Shown here one piece after another: positions 10,903 through 23,110 of a stretch of 64,000 bases of DNA; position 1 is the first letter of the stretch; each line of letters opens with the position of its first letter. The stretch comes from Adiantum capillus-veneris (lineage: Eukaryota > Streptophyta > Polypodiopsida > Polypodiales > Pteridaceae). The notes below the pieces were generated by a model. The model saw only the letters and a list, made by a program, of their open reading frames with translations, did no database searches and was not told the DNA's origin. The stretch spans positions 57,820,268 to 57,884,267 of the forward strand of contig CM043944.1 in NCBI GenBank assembly GCA_014529385.2, written 5' to 3'. Position numbers and translations under genes: made by a program.

Positions 10903-12787
10903 GTTATGCATTAAGACTCATAGTTAGACACCACATCTTCACTTTCCTCCTCAATTTGCATACAGTTAGACCCATCGTCCTCTTCACTAGGTTGTGCATC
11001 CAATGCATCAACATACCCCCTTCTTTTGAACAATTTAACCCTTTTTCCTACAATTGGAATTTTCATCTCTGTCCCATCTAGCTCACACAAAGGTGTAAGT
11101 TAAATTTCCATGCACATGCTTGATAACATTAGGTCAAAACCATCTCATAAACCAATACCCAACCACCTTCTTCAATACCCAACCAATACCCAACCACCTT
11201 CTTCAATAGCTTTTGGCATGTGCCTATGTCTCTTGCATCATTTACTTGAGATTTTGCAAACTCAATGTCTTCAAGCCTTCTTTCCAATTGTCGTATGGGC
11301 AATGCAAGAAGGTCTTCTCTAATCATTCCATCATCCCATGGCAATACATTCCATGTAAGAACTACATCTTCAATTGGCATGACATGGTTTTGACCATACA
11401 TAAATTCACATGTATATAGCCAGTGACTGAACTATGTGTCATACGGCCAGCCTATAATGCAAAGAAAGTAACATCGACCACTCTCGAAGATTACCTTCAA
11501 AAGCCTTTAGCCAAAGTGGATGATGCTCTCTTTCACTCTTTCCATTTCCCTATGGGTTATAAGAACAAGTTAATGCTAGTTTGATGTCCATCCTAGAGAA
11601 GAATTTCCTTGCTTCATCAAAATCCAATTCTCCTCTATCTGTAGTTTTTTTCTCACACATCCATAATGACAGATAATTTCAAGAAGGAATTTACATACAG
11701 ATTCTGTATTCTTTGTTTGCAATCCACTCCATTCAACTTGATTAGACACATCTTCTCTTGCAAGCACAAAATAATTCATTTGCCAAAGTCCCAAAGGCAT
11801 TGTGACCAAGTACACGACCCATTTGTAATGTATGGCTAATGGATAAGTAGGGTGTAGCCCATCACAATGACGTACATTTGAATACGTTTGGAATGTCACA
11901 CAAGACTTCACAAACTCAACCACATCCTTATACATCAATCGCTTTCTTTTACTTTGTCAAATATGTTTCCCATACACTTCAATGTCCTGCAAATAAAATT
12001 TCATGGAACTCTTTGGCAATCACTTGTTGAGTAGTCTTATCGCACACTGCCCGCAATGGTATTCCATCTCTTTGTTTAGGATGCGTCCATATGTAGCCAT
12101 CCTTCAAGAAGTGTCCATATGGTTTTCTTCTTATCCTCTTAAATTCTTGCTTGATCCAATCATCCAGTTTTTGAAATGTACTTAAGTATCCTACCTACAA
12201 GTGCCATTCGTCCTCAGATAGCTCCTCTGAAAAGAATTCAAGTGAAGAAAAAAAACATGCATGATTACTCTTTGCATGAGAAATAGTGTCAAAATTTGTG
12301 CCTACATCATCTCCCTCAATAATGATGTCTTGTTCATCTTCATACCTTGCCCTAGATAGCATATGGGCCATTGGACTTTCCTTTCCTCCAATATGCTTGA
12401 ATTCGGGATTCAAGGAGTTTATGTAGGCTATCCATTGTAGCATAGCAATTTCAAGAGTTGAACAATTTGTAATAATTCCAAGAAGAGGCAAACAATCGAT
12501 TTCAACAACCACTAATGTCCCTATCAAGTACTCCTTGTCACATCTCAATGTTGTGGCCACTCCTCATAACTCCCTTTTTACTTGCGCATAATCTCATTAG
12601 AGAGAAATTAGAACCTTGGCTCCAAACCTCACCACATACCTTTTTCCTTTGTTGTCATCTTTCCCTATTGCCCATCCTATCCCTGTAGGACTCATGTCTA
12701 CTATCACAACGACAAGTCTTTCACATGCATATTCTACCTTTCTCATGGTTGGTGATGAAAGAAGTAGCGTCTTTAACTTCCTCATGG
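10903..12787 (-). pseudogene. Gypsy A pol, RNase H and integrase half
   Basis: Minus-strand fragments follow gypsy B pol in order. RNase H (12785-12597) begins 'MRKLKTLLLSSPTMRK' and holds 'DMSPTGIGWAIG'. The block 12560-12195 has 'VVEIDCLPLLGIITNCST' and 'AMLQWIAYINSL'. The integrase block 11938-11576 has 'DVVEFVKSCVTFQTYSNVRH' (Cys pair of the zinc finger) and 'ICHYGCVRKK'. The C-terminal block 11401-11129 has 'MPIEDVVLTWNVLPWDDG'. The tail, in another frame, ends 'MKIPIVGKRVKLFKRRG' and stops near 10903. Many frameshifts are present, including a small duplication near 11150-11200. The upstream half of pol lies beyond transposon Y at 24769. Confidence 0.9.
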
Positions 12788-12792
12788 CATTA

Positions 12793-12822
12793 GGGAATTT
12801 GGGAGGTCATTTGGAGGGCCTT
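12793..12822 (+). repeat. Y left terminal inverted repeat
   Basis: A 30-bp perfect inverted match to 24734-24763. Sequence homology stops at 12823 (ctacgg against attgag at the other end). Confidence 0.9.
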
Positions 12823-13539
12823 CTACGGAAATACAATTTTTTGCCTTCTCTCTCTGGAAAATTGATGTGGTAAAAGAAAAGGTGTCCTCATCAACCGTTC
12901 AAAAAGTGTACTTCGAAGTGGATTCTTTTTGAAGAGTCATAACGGCCATAATGATTGATGGAATGTCCATTTTTAGTTATATTGAATGCACCTCATCATA
13001 TAGGAAGGAATTTCTTTTCCATACGATGTATGGAGTAGGTAGTTTAGGCAGTAGTGGCACTATAATCTTTTGTTTCTTGATTTTCTTGACTGTGTATTCA
13101 TGGCTTCTTCATCCACCACTACCTCAAACCTTCTCACTAAAAATCATAAATACATGTTGATTTGAGTCTTGAATATGAGCCTTTATGCAAGCAAAGTAAA
13201 ACAAACACAATAGTAACACAAACGGAAAAAGCAAGATTCATAGTAGAAGGAGAAAAACACATATATTTATGCACAAATGGCTCCCTCTATCCTTTGAATC
13301 CTATGACCAATTCCTCCCTTGCATTTGTAAAACTTTATTGACCTTTGCAGGTGACGGACATAATGGTTTATTCGGCTACTACAAAGCTGTAACTTGGAAA
13401 TCCTAAATTCATAAAAGCATGGTCCACCATCAAGCAAATGAAATTATACAACTTTCTACTTTGCATTGTGAGGATCAAAAAACCCTTTTGTAGTGCACAC
13501 AAGAAATATAGATATTGCAAGAAAAAGTGTGTAACTTAC
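12823..13539. other. Y subterminal non-coding DNA
   Basis: No supportable gene between the left TIR and the first exon of the transposase-like gene. The short frame at 12951-13160 has no recognisable feature. Confidence 0.5.
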
Positions 13540-13571
13540 AAAGGAAAGATACGAGCTTAGGTGCTCGTGTG

Positions 13572-15775
13572 TGAAAGAAGAGACTACGAAATCTTGAAAC
13601 CTTGAAGGCTGGGTCTGGAGGTCTCAAGAAAACAATACAAGCATTGAGGTCAGGATTGTGAACCTTTTAGTTTATTTCACGCATTTTTTTTTCTTATGTT
13701 TGTTATATTTCTATGTAGACATGCTATATATCTAGACAAAGAAAACATAGATCCAAAGGCAAATGTAGGAAAGCAGTTGAAGCATTTGATAACAAGTGGT
13801 CACGCAAAGGATATAATGCATGACAAAAAGTATAAGGTTTTGCAGCGGGATGTTGTTGACCATTTAATTACAAAGAGTGTAGTGCTTGCAAGTGAAATAC
13901 AAGGCACACTTGACTCCCTTGGTGTCAGTAAGACAGGGTACTCATCTATTCAACAATCTATCTCCTCCATTTTTGTGAAGAATGGAATAAAGTCTAAACT
14001 TCTACTAACAGAAGCAAGTGTTTGGAAAGAGAGACTTCAACTCAACCATGCAAAGATAGATTTCATTGGATGTCCCTTTCATATTGATGGTATTTATAGA
14101 TTGCAAGGAACAATTGTAACCTACGATGTGTACAACAATATCTTCATGGACCTCACTTTGTTGCAAATTAGAATGGTTGAGTTCTACATGTAACATTTGA
14201 AGAGACAGGTGGCATTCTGAAATTTTTTTTGAAGCTAGATGAGTGTGATATCCTCACTGAGAAGAATCTAGAACGACTCACAATAACATTGATGAATAGG
14301 GATCTTTCAAAATGCCCTATTCAATAAAAAACAAACATATGGTGGCTTGGTGCTTTTCAGGTATTCCATTTCCACTTTCTCTTCAGCTTTGGTGAGCCTC
14401 TTGAGATTGAATTTAGATTTACTTTAATGTCTCATACGGATTTAATCTTGAAGGTAAAGGAAGAAGACCATGACATGTTATATTGGGTGTTCCATCAAAC
14501 CTCTATCCCTGATATCATTGACAAATAAATGAATCAAGGAAAGGTGCTGATTGTCAATGGGAGGGGAGACTTTCAGGTCCAATGGCATCTTGCAGGTGAC
14601 CTTAAAACACTAAAGTGTATGTATAATTGTGAAATGGGTGCTATGGTAAAGGCTCCATGCTTGTATTGTATGGAGATTGCAAAGATGATGGACCCAAAAT
14701 GGTGGAGAAAGAAACCTACCCGCCACAACGAGGATCCTAATATCCACCCAGTTCTAGATATTCCACTCGTCAATGCCCACATTTGTATGATGCATGCTCT
14801 TTGTAGAATTGTGGAGAAGTTGGTATATATGTACATTGGGTTTGCTTGGAAAATTAAGAACTCAAAAGAACAGAAGGTTGTGGTAGTGGTGCTTGAACTA
14901 GTTTTGTCAGACATGGGTCTCCATGGGGGTAATGTGAAAATCCAGCGGGACGAAAAAAGTTCAACCAATGATAAAGATGTACCGTGCAAACCATCTATTG
15001 GTGGGGTCAAGGCATGTCATTTTTATCAAAGCCAACAAGCATCAAAGATAAGAAGCTAACCCAACGTGGAAGGATATATCAGTCCACTTCTGTCAGCAAA
15101 GTTGATTTTCAGCAATGGAAAAATCTCCATATGGTAGTGAAGGACCAGGAACCCACAACTCGCAATGCCAAGGGTGAAGTGTGGCATTCCATCGATGTGC
15201 TCTTTCAGATGTGTGACAAAGATGAGTGGACACAAAATGATCTAAGCAAGTTTAGGGAGAACCTTCACTACCAAAGAAAGCATTTAGGTCAACATGGACT
15301 GAAACTCAGATTACTCAACATTACATGGTATTGTTAACACACCCTTTTAAATGATAAGGGCTAAAATGCTGTTTAAAATTCTTGACAACTTGTTTTATTT
15401 GCAGCACATCATTTTCAATCACTTACCATACTTCATTAAAAAGTATGGAAACTTAGGCATATGGAACACCCAAGGCTTGGAAAAGTCTCATTACATGGCC
15501 AGGAATACATATTCCAGACACACATGTCATGGTGGCTCTCGAGATAAGGCAAACAATTTGAAAGATCTGCTTTAGTGGTTTTATCACAGAATCCTTCACT
15601 GGCTGCAACAAAAACGTGTATTAACTGTTCGGCAATAGCACAAGCAATTAGGCATTTGCAACAAAGGAAACAAAAACAAGTAGAGGCATTCAACAACTCC
15701 AGTGCTCGTGAAGGCCAAACAAAGTGGAGAGAGACAATGCAATATGGTAACCATAGGTGGATCAAGATATTTTAA
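13572..15775 (+). pseudogene. Transposase-like protein of transposon Y
   Basis: A spliced plus-strand gene with stops. Exon 1 ends 'GGLKKTIQALR' at about 13648, and a GT-AG intron (gtcagg...tatgtag) joins in frame to 'HAIYLDKENIDPK' at 13719. Later blocks read 'WHLAGDLKTLKCMYN', 'APCLYCM' (Cys pair), 'VNAHICMMHALCRIVEKLV' and, near 15450-15590, 'KYGNLGIWNTQGLEKSHY' then 'CHGGSRD...WFYHRILHW'. Spaced acidic residues (GDLK, EKSH) with a Cys/His core suggest a DDE-type transposase, which is inference: I cannot name the superfamily. Stops lie near 14193, 14325, 14526 and 15660. It is the only protein in Y that plausibly moves the element. Confidence 0.6.
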
Positions 15776-16310
15776 CTTTAGGTAACAACATGTGCAAGAG
15801 ATCCCTAATGAGATAATAGATACATTACAAGTCACAAGTCTCTCAACTTGATGACAGATAGTGGATATCTTTTGGCACATTACTCTTGTATCGGATCATT
15901 CAATGTTTTCCATAATCTAATAGTTCATTTGGGTTTTGTTTCACCAAAGTGAGTGCCATTGTTGTGTATGTGTAATAATAAGCTGCACAACCACCAGTGT
16001 ACCCCAGAGAATATCCAAAACATTCTATGGAAAAAACTTTATCAACGAGGATAACTTTGTCTGCATTCTGTGGTAGCATTGGTCCACCTAGGAAGCGTGA
16101 GAGCGTCTTGAGGGCGAATGTTGCAGTACTTTCCTCTTGGGAATTCCATTGTGAAATACTAGTATGGGTGCCTCACACAGTCTGGCAAGGTATTGTCCTA
16201 GTGCTACATCCCTTCCATGATACTCTCTTGTCCGGCGAAGAAAGTCATCCTTTTCAACAATTCATGAATGTACATAAAAGTATGAGTTAGAGAAAGACAT
16301 TAACAGCTAG

Positions 16311-16347
16311 TTTTTTTTTGTTTTTTTTTGGGGGGGGGGGGGGGGGG
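16311..16347. repeat. T/G homopolymer tract
   Basis: Two nine-T runs separated by G, then about 18 G. It lies in the putative intron downstream of the 16352 splice donor. Length may be affected by sequencing or assembly. Confidence 0.8.
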
Positions 16348-17301
16348 CTTACCATGTAGCTCTCATCTTAGATATATAAGTCATCCTTCCATAGGTCCAC
16401 TGACCTTGTGGACCCTTGCGTAGGACGTGTAAACCAGCTAGCTTGGAAGGTGGCCTCATCTGGGAGTGTCTCTCTATACTTTTCTGCCTTGTCAAAGCAA
16501 ATTTTGAGGCACTCCATCGGGTTAGTAGAGGTTTCCACTGCCTCATCATCATTATTGTCATCAGATACAAAACCACTCCTCCCCTCTTGAAATTTGGAGA
16601 GTGTGGCAAGTGCAAAGTCCTCCCTTAAAGAAAATATACTTTGAATGTCATGGAGGAAAATGTAAGATCTCTCATCAAATTTGAAGTCTGGCAGTCCAAG
16701 AAGCATCAATGTGGCTTGTTTCTTATTAAACCCAAAGACATCTAAAGGTAGTCTGATGTCAGATGTTTTAAATATAAGTATTTTGCTTTGTTGCAACTCT
16801 TTAGCCTCTACCTCAAGATTAATATCCTCATCAATCTCAAGAACCTCATTGGACTCCAATTCCTCATGATCTTGTTCATCGGGTGGGAGATCCTTCTCAT
16901 CCATTACCTCTAAAGGATCATTCAATAGACTAGCAAATAGGGAATTTAAGAATCGAAGGAACCCAAAGGATTCTTTAATTAGCTTGCAATCTTGTTCGTG
17001 CATAGGACACTGTGAGGGTCTATAGATAATAGGCAGTTGGTGGTACTTCTTGTATGACCGTCTTGTGGAATCACAATCTTTTAAGTGAACCACCACTATG
17101 TCAGTAAGAACCACCCTACCCTTGTGGACCTCAAGCTCAAACTTGTCTCTTTCAAACTTGAGGAAAACATTGTGCTGAGCTATAAGGTCGTCCAGAATGA
17201 AAAGGGCATTGAAGATAGAAGAGACCTTGTCGAACATTTCAGCAGCTCCTGCAGATACTGCAAAATCAAAAAGTATTTCATCCACACAAGCAGGATTTTC
17301 A

Positions 17302-17548
17302 CCCGGGGAGGTCACCTAATAAAAATGTAACCTATCATGTGAGTTCAACAGAAGGGTATTTAAAGTTCTTGAAACTTACAGAAATATATATACAGAAGGA
17401 CATTATTTTTTCAAATTTGAAAAAAACTTACAGATTTTAAAAGAAAAGGGTACATTACATTCCTAACAAAATTCACGGATAAGGGGTTTTACAAACATGT
17501 CTTGAACGCACGTGATATGGTAGTTTTACACATAGTGAACCCCCCGAG
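17302..17548. mobile_element. MITE copy 2, inserted in the Y unknown gene
   Basis: A 247-bp non-coding element with TIRs CCCGGGGAGGTCAC and CTCGGGGGGTTCAC (complement of the right end), close to copy 1. It is flanked by a perfect 8-bp target duplication GATTTTCA (17294-17301 and 17549-17556). The internal inverted CACGTG-type block is conserved (tatcatgtgagttca at left, gcacgtgata at right). Confidence 0.85.
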
Positions 17549-17929
17549 GATTTTCAACCCCTTGCTTACATTTTGTAGCTTGCTCACTAACAAAAGAAAG
17601 ATCAATGTTTCTATTTTTGGTGCTAGACACTTGAAAGTTCTGGCTTATAGACAATTTTCCTCTTCTGAAGCTTTTGAGTCATTGGGGGGTCCCTCCGTCC
17701 CCACAACTTCATCTCCAAGAAATGTATCTTTAGCAAGAGCAAAGTCCACATCTCTCTTTAAAGAGCCTCTCAGCAATTTAGGTGGTCTCTCTTTTGCTTT
17801 CTGTTCACCTAAGACAATTTCAGGATCCACCCTCTGCCTCCTCATTCTGTGGGATCTTAATCCTAAGAAAAAAAAAATAAAGGCAAAAAATGGTAAATAT
17901 TGGTAAGTATTGCCAAGGTTGGTTGGTTC

Positions 17930-17934
<5 letters not shown>

Positions 17935-17980
<46 letters not shown>

Positions 17981-18614
17981 TCTCTTCTTCTTCTTCTTCT
18001 TCTTCTTGTGTGTGTGTGTGTGTGTGACAGATTGGTCTCACCGGTGATGTTTTTTTTTATAATAGAGGTTACTTAGAGCAGCTCATTTTATTTGAGTTCA
18101 ACTCCTCTATCTCCCTGTTTTTCTACCCCTTATATGCTCCACGGCACCCGAAGAATGATCAGCAGACCAATACTACGTTTATGCACGCCATAGGACAACA
18201 AATAGAGGGAGGGGCCTCTCTCTCACTCTGTGTTGGTCTGATTTGATTGCTTATCACCCAAAAAGCTATTAAGTGCTCTACAGTGCGCAGACGACAATTG
18301 GCTTATAAAAAAGTCCCGTCCGCACACCATAAGTCCTCCCAAATTGTCCTCTCTGTCTCTCTCTCTCTCAAAATCATAGGGGTTACCTTTTCTTGGCGCT
18401 TGGCATGGCGACCTTCAAGATGTTATTTTTGCGTACCTCTCTCTCTCTCTCTCTAGAGAAAAATAATAGGGGTTACCTTTTCCTCGGCTTGGCATGGTGA
18501 CCTTCAAGATGCTATTTTTGCGTACCTCTCTATCTCTCTCTCAACAATCCTCTCTCTCACACTCTCAACCACCCTATCCCTCTGACTCACTCTCTCTCTC
18601 TCTCTCAATCACCT

Positions 18615-18660
<46 letters not shown>

Positions 18661-18683
18661 CTCTCAACCATCCTATCCCTCTG

Positions 18684-18731
<48 letters not shown>

Positions 18732-18868
18732 CTCTCGTTCTCGTTTTGTGTGTCTATGTAGGAGCTCTAATGTAATTCCACTTAAAAAAATTTCAATCTA
18801 CCTAAGTGAAATCTCTCTCTCAACCTAGTGAAATGTGCACCACCCTCTCCCTCTCCCTCTCTCTCTCC

Positions 18869-18925
<57 letters not shown>

Positions 18926-18932
18926 TTTCATA
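17935..18932. repeat. Compound (CT)n/(CTT)n/(TG)n microsatellite region
   Basis: (CT)n at 17935-17978, (CTT)n near 17985-18006 and (TG)n at 18007-18027; further CT tracts cluster at 18350-18750 and 18841-18921. A ~70-bp unit beginning 'taggggttaccttttc' occurs twice (18379-18437 and 18471-18527), flanked by CT runs. SLSLSL reading frames here are artefacts. Confidence 0.9.
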
Positions 18933-19100
18933 GTATTGTTGGCGACATGCATGAATTATAACTACATGCTTTACACATGTCAAATGACTAAAACTAACTA
19001 GTGGGCATTTATTGCACCGTATACTTTTGATTGAGAGGTCACTTTCACACTTAAATGGTTGCACAATATTCGTTGGTAGGCTTATTATAGCACCTGGGGG

Positions 19101-19102
<2 letters not shown>

Positions 19103-19189
<87 letters not shown>
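19103..19189. repeat. (GA)n microsatellite
   Basis: A nearly uninterrupted GA tract of about 43 units. Confidence 0.95.
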
Positions 19190-19192
<3 letters not shown>

Positions 19193-19628
19193 TAAGAGGA
19201 TAGTGCAAGAGTCCATCGTGAGAGATAGGGAGGGAGAGAGAGACAGTGAAGGACAACAACTCAAAGAACATCGCACAAGGTGACAAGGCAGAGGATTTTG
19301 CTATCCACATATACCTACAGGTATTAGAGATAGATAGACAGAGAGTAGTGTTGTGGGTGTATGTGTGAATGCTTAACTCAAAATGGTATGTTATTGGGAC
19401 TAATACACTAGCCAAAATAACAACCTTCCAAATATTTGCCTACTTTCCACAATGGCACGCAGACACGACTCTATGTTAAGTTAAACGTCTTACGCAGGCC
19501 ATATTGACACTTTTTTCCTATGTGATAGAATTTTTTTTAATGTTGTGGTTAAATTAGAGTCCTTGTGTGACAATGGAGAGTAGATTTCATTCTATCAGTC
19601 TCTAAATCATTCCCGCGTGCCATAATGC

Positions 19629-19909
<281 letters not shown>

Positions 19910-19923
19910 TGGCTTACAGTTAA

Positions 19924-21565
19924 ATGGCAAGAACAAATGCAATTGTGAGGAAGGGAGGAAAAGGAGCAGGTTTGGTTGCTAAAGCAGGAGGAAGATCTGC
20001 TAGTAAAAAGAAGGGACTAGGGAAGCCCATGAAAATCTTGAAAGCTCCTAGGATGAATAGGCTACAAAGACACATCAAACTGTTTAAGGAAATTAGGAAG
20101 ACTGAGAAATGTATCAAGATTCTAGTACCAAAGTTCCCAATCCAAAGACTAGTTAGGTCAATATGTGAGGAAGTATGTTTTGGTACCATGAGGTGGAAAC
20201 CTCTTGCATTGCTAGCACTACAAGAGGCAGCAGAGGATTTTTTGTTGGAATATTTCATCCACATAAAAATTGTTGTAGCACATGCACACAGGGTAACGGT
20301 TATGGACAAAGACAATGAAATTCTGAAAAGAGTAAGGTGGAGATATGATAAGCTGCTCCAGACAAATAAACTGAAGGAATTTTTTCTTATTCCTCCATCA
20401 AAGCTAGAGGCGGTGAAGATTGTAGAAGTCACCCACGATGTGAATACCACGGCCAGGGCTGAATAGGAAAATCAGCGTCTAGAGGAGTTAACTAAACTGA
20501 AAGAGAAGGAAAAGGTAGCACATTCTATAGAAGAAGAGGTTAACAACTACCACATTGTAACACACGTAATCGATGTTAACAACAAAATTTTGTCATCTAT
20601 GGAGAAAGGATTAATAGTAGATATACAACTAGAAGATGGTACAAGAAGACTTGCATTAGACTCCACAGATATCAATATATTGTGGGATCGAGATGCTCAA
20701 ATCATAGATTCAGTTGTATATATCTACCTGAAGTAAGATGCTTTCACTAGCTCTAGCATAATTTATTCAGCCTTGAGGCTAGAGACTAACAACATCAAAT
20801 TGTCTTGTAGTTTGATAAAGAGCTAGCTACCTCCACGATGCCATGCAGAAATATATATATTGGATTCCCAGATTTCTCTCTTACTCAGAATGAAAAATAC
20901 CCATGTTTACACATTCAAGAAGTGGCTTGCTCATTGTCCAATGCACAAGTAACAAACATAATTCTTCCATATGAGAGCAACCGCCACTGGAGCCTCATGT
21001 GCATTGAACTTGACAAGCCATTTGTCTGGACACTAAAATCAATTTGAGGAACGCATCCAGAATTGAGATTGTGAGTATTGATAATTATAAATTGGTTTTA
21101 TTTTTTATGACATTGGAGACAATTATTGTGTTGGGTTCATACCAACTCCTCCTACTTGCAAATGCATAAAAAGATTGTTGCATGTGCATATGGAAGGCTA
21201 TGCGGGAATCTAGAGCTATACAGGTCAGAAATTAAGGAAGTCACGATGCCTTTACAGACTGATGGAAACTTGGATGGAGATGCCTCCTCCATGTTGAGTT
21301 TATACTGCAAAGCCTTTTTGCGTTAAAGCCATTCATGCCAAAGGTATGCATTTTGCACAACATTACTATAACATTGTGACAATTTGAACCAAGTTGTGTC
21401 TCGGTTCCTTTTTGTTTTTGTTTATTCTTTTGTAGAGTGCATTGGAGAAGTACGCCATAGAGTATTTGCACTGGTATCGTGCCACCCTAATCCAACGTCT
21501 GCTTGCAATTTCCCATACCGTGAGCATGGATGAAGAACAAACCCTGTTGGATGACCATCTATAGA
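19924..21565 (+). pseudogene. Histone H3-like domain fused to a Ulp1-like protease domain
   Basis: The 180-residue first frame starts MARTNAIVRKGGKG, like the histone H3 tail (K9 kept, K4 changed to N). Residues ~45-140 match the H3 fold: 'LFKEIRKTEKCIKILVPKF', 'PIQRLVRSICEE', 'LALLALQEAAEDFLLEYF', 'AHAHRVTVMDKDNE'. After one in-frame TAG (20464) the same frame continues through a charged linker (LEELTKLKEKEK) into 'ILWDRDAQIIDSVVYIYLK', which resembles the start of Ulp1/SENP (C48) proteases. A GT at 20733 and AG near 20810 bound an intron. Next come 'NRHWSLMCIEL' (catalytic His box) and, in later exons, 'MPLQTDG' (oxyanion Gln). The expected catalytic Cys position reads Asp, and the Asp box reads 'VWTLKSI'. 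In the family Ulp1 cleaves SUMO conjugates. The fusion and its role are inference. Confidence 0.75.
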
Positions 21566-22173
21566 GTTAATGATGACTGCTGCTGATGGACTACAATAGA
21601 TAGATTCCATAAGGGCAGTTGAGAAAGGATAGGAGCAAGAGGAGGGAGGGACTTCCGAGATGAGAAATGTTGCAGAGGGAGCAAGGAGAAAAGTACAAAT
21701 GAGGGGAATCCCACACAAGAGTAAGATTACACAGAGCAAGTGGTTGAGAAAGGAATAAATGTTGAAACTCCCTCTACACTTGGAGGGTTTCATGAGGATA
21801 AAGTTTTTGCAGAGGGAGGGGCTGAAAAAGACACTCTAACCCTCAAGCATAGCATACCTCTGCCACACCTCCACTTGTTGAGCTTGAAAATCAAGAGTCT
21901 TTTATGCCTGACACACAAACATATCATAGCAGATTAGAAGAAAATTCAGGTGCAATGGATCCCTCAACATTGGAGACACAAGAGTCTCGAACTGTAGAAG
22001 AACAAGAGAAGAGGGTCCAGGATTTGAACACTAGACAAGACAACCTTTGATGGCAGGAAAACCCAGTATGGACCCTTGCTAGAATCCCTATGGTTGTTCC
22101 GGTAGTAACCTATATTAAAGAATATGAAAGTCAACCTATTATCTAATTAAGTATTTGTTTTACAAAATGTTTG
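21566..22173 (+). other. Decayed interval between Ulp1-like and phosphatase blocks
   Basis: Short plus-strand open pieces rich in Glu, Ser and Thr ('LETQESRTVEEQEKR' near 21972) suggest degraded linker coding DNA, but I recognise nothing. A 25-bp tandem duplication lies at about 22162-22210. Confidence 0.4.
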
Positions 22174-22770
22174 CAGAGACTGATTACAAAATGTTTGCAG
22201 AGACTGATTATTTTGGACGTCAATGGATTGTTGGTGTTTCGGGAGCCGTATGATCCCCATGTAGAGGTTATCAACCTGCACAACTTCAAGAAATGCAATT
22301 GTAGATGTATTGTGCGTCCAAGAACCAAGGAATTTATACAGTTTCTACTTCTAGGGTTCTGTGTTGCCATATGGTCCTATGCTACAAAGAAACCTCAATC
22401 CCCCTTGTAAATATGGTTTTCACCGTAGCGGGAATCGAACGTTCGCAATTTGATTTTTTGTATTTGCAAAAGGAGTGTGTTTACATTGAAGGCCACTACA
22501 ACCCTACCAAACCAAATGTATTGCCATTCTATAAACCTTTTTTCCAAATCCATGTACTACATGATGATATCAACACTTTGTTGATAGATGAAACACCCCA
22601 TAAGGGCTTGCTAAATCCACCGGGAACCACTCTCTCCCCACCCTCATTTGAAGGTCATGAGCATGACTTTTATCTAGAGGACATTTTGATCCCTTATCTC
22701 GAGAATTTGTATTTCAGCCCATTGACTATTTTAGAATTTGTACGTACAAATACTCTTCAAAATGATAGCT
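22174..22770 (+). pseudogene. FCP1/NIF-type HAD phosphatase fragment
   Basis: The first frame reads 'LIILDVNGLLVFREPYD' (the DxNG nucleophile box of the plant FCP1-like HAD group), then 'IVRPRTKEFIQFLLLGFCVA' and 'IWSYATKK', a standard NIF-domain block. A stop or intron at ~22408 (ttGTAAAT) interrupts it. The next frame carries 'NTLLIDETPHKGLLNPPGT', the second Asp box, and 'LIPYLENL', matching the NIF C-terminus. Such enzymes dephosphorylate proteins, for example the RNA polymerase II tail. The frame ends in a (TG)n(GA)n tract. Within Y it is either a captured host gene piece or an element gene. Domain identity is fairly secure; function is not. Confidence 0.7.
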
Positions 22771-22816
22771 ATCTAGATTATTATGGTTCTTTGTGCTTCT
22801 CAATGTGGTGCCATGG

Positions 22817-22920
<104 letters not shown>

Positions 22921-23110
22921 TTATACGTAACTCTGCATATGTTGTTCAAAATATACAGTTATCACACTACCAGCTAACAAAGGGACATAGGTAGTGAGAC
23001 AGACATCATCTTACAATTGAAATAAAGATATAACCAAACTGTGGGAATCATCTCATAACCAAATTGCAAGAAACATTGGTATTGAGCTCGTGAATATAGA
23101 TTTAATCAAG

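Larger units (their letters stand above)
15898..17870 (-). pseudogene. Unknown protein of transposon Y, split by a MITE
   Basis: Minus-strand gene. The N-terminal part (17845 down to 17645) starts 'MRRQRVDPEIVLGEQKAKER'. A 247-bp MITE (17302-17548) interrupts it. The long frame resumes 'NPACVDEILFDFAVSAGAAE' and runs ~300 residues with an acidic stretch (DLPPDEQDHEELESNE) and ends at a good splice donor (ATG|GTAAG, 16352-16348). A further exon near 16260-15900 reads 'RREYHGRDVALGQ' type sequence, then after a frameshift 'LKTLSRFLGGPMLPQNADKV' and 'FGYSLGYTGGCAAYYY'. I recognise no domain. It faces the transposase gene tail to tail. The terminal open-frame start at 17315 is an artefact of the MITE. 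Confidence 0.55.

Noticed and set aside
19920-20450. 176-residue minus-strand ORF
   Set aside because: It is the antisense of the histone H3-like frame.
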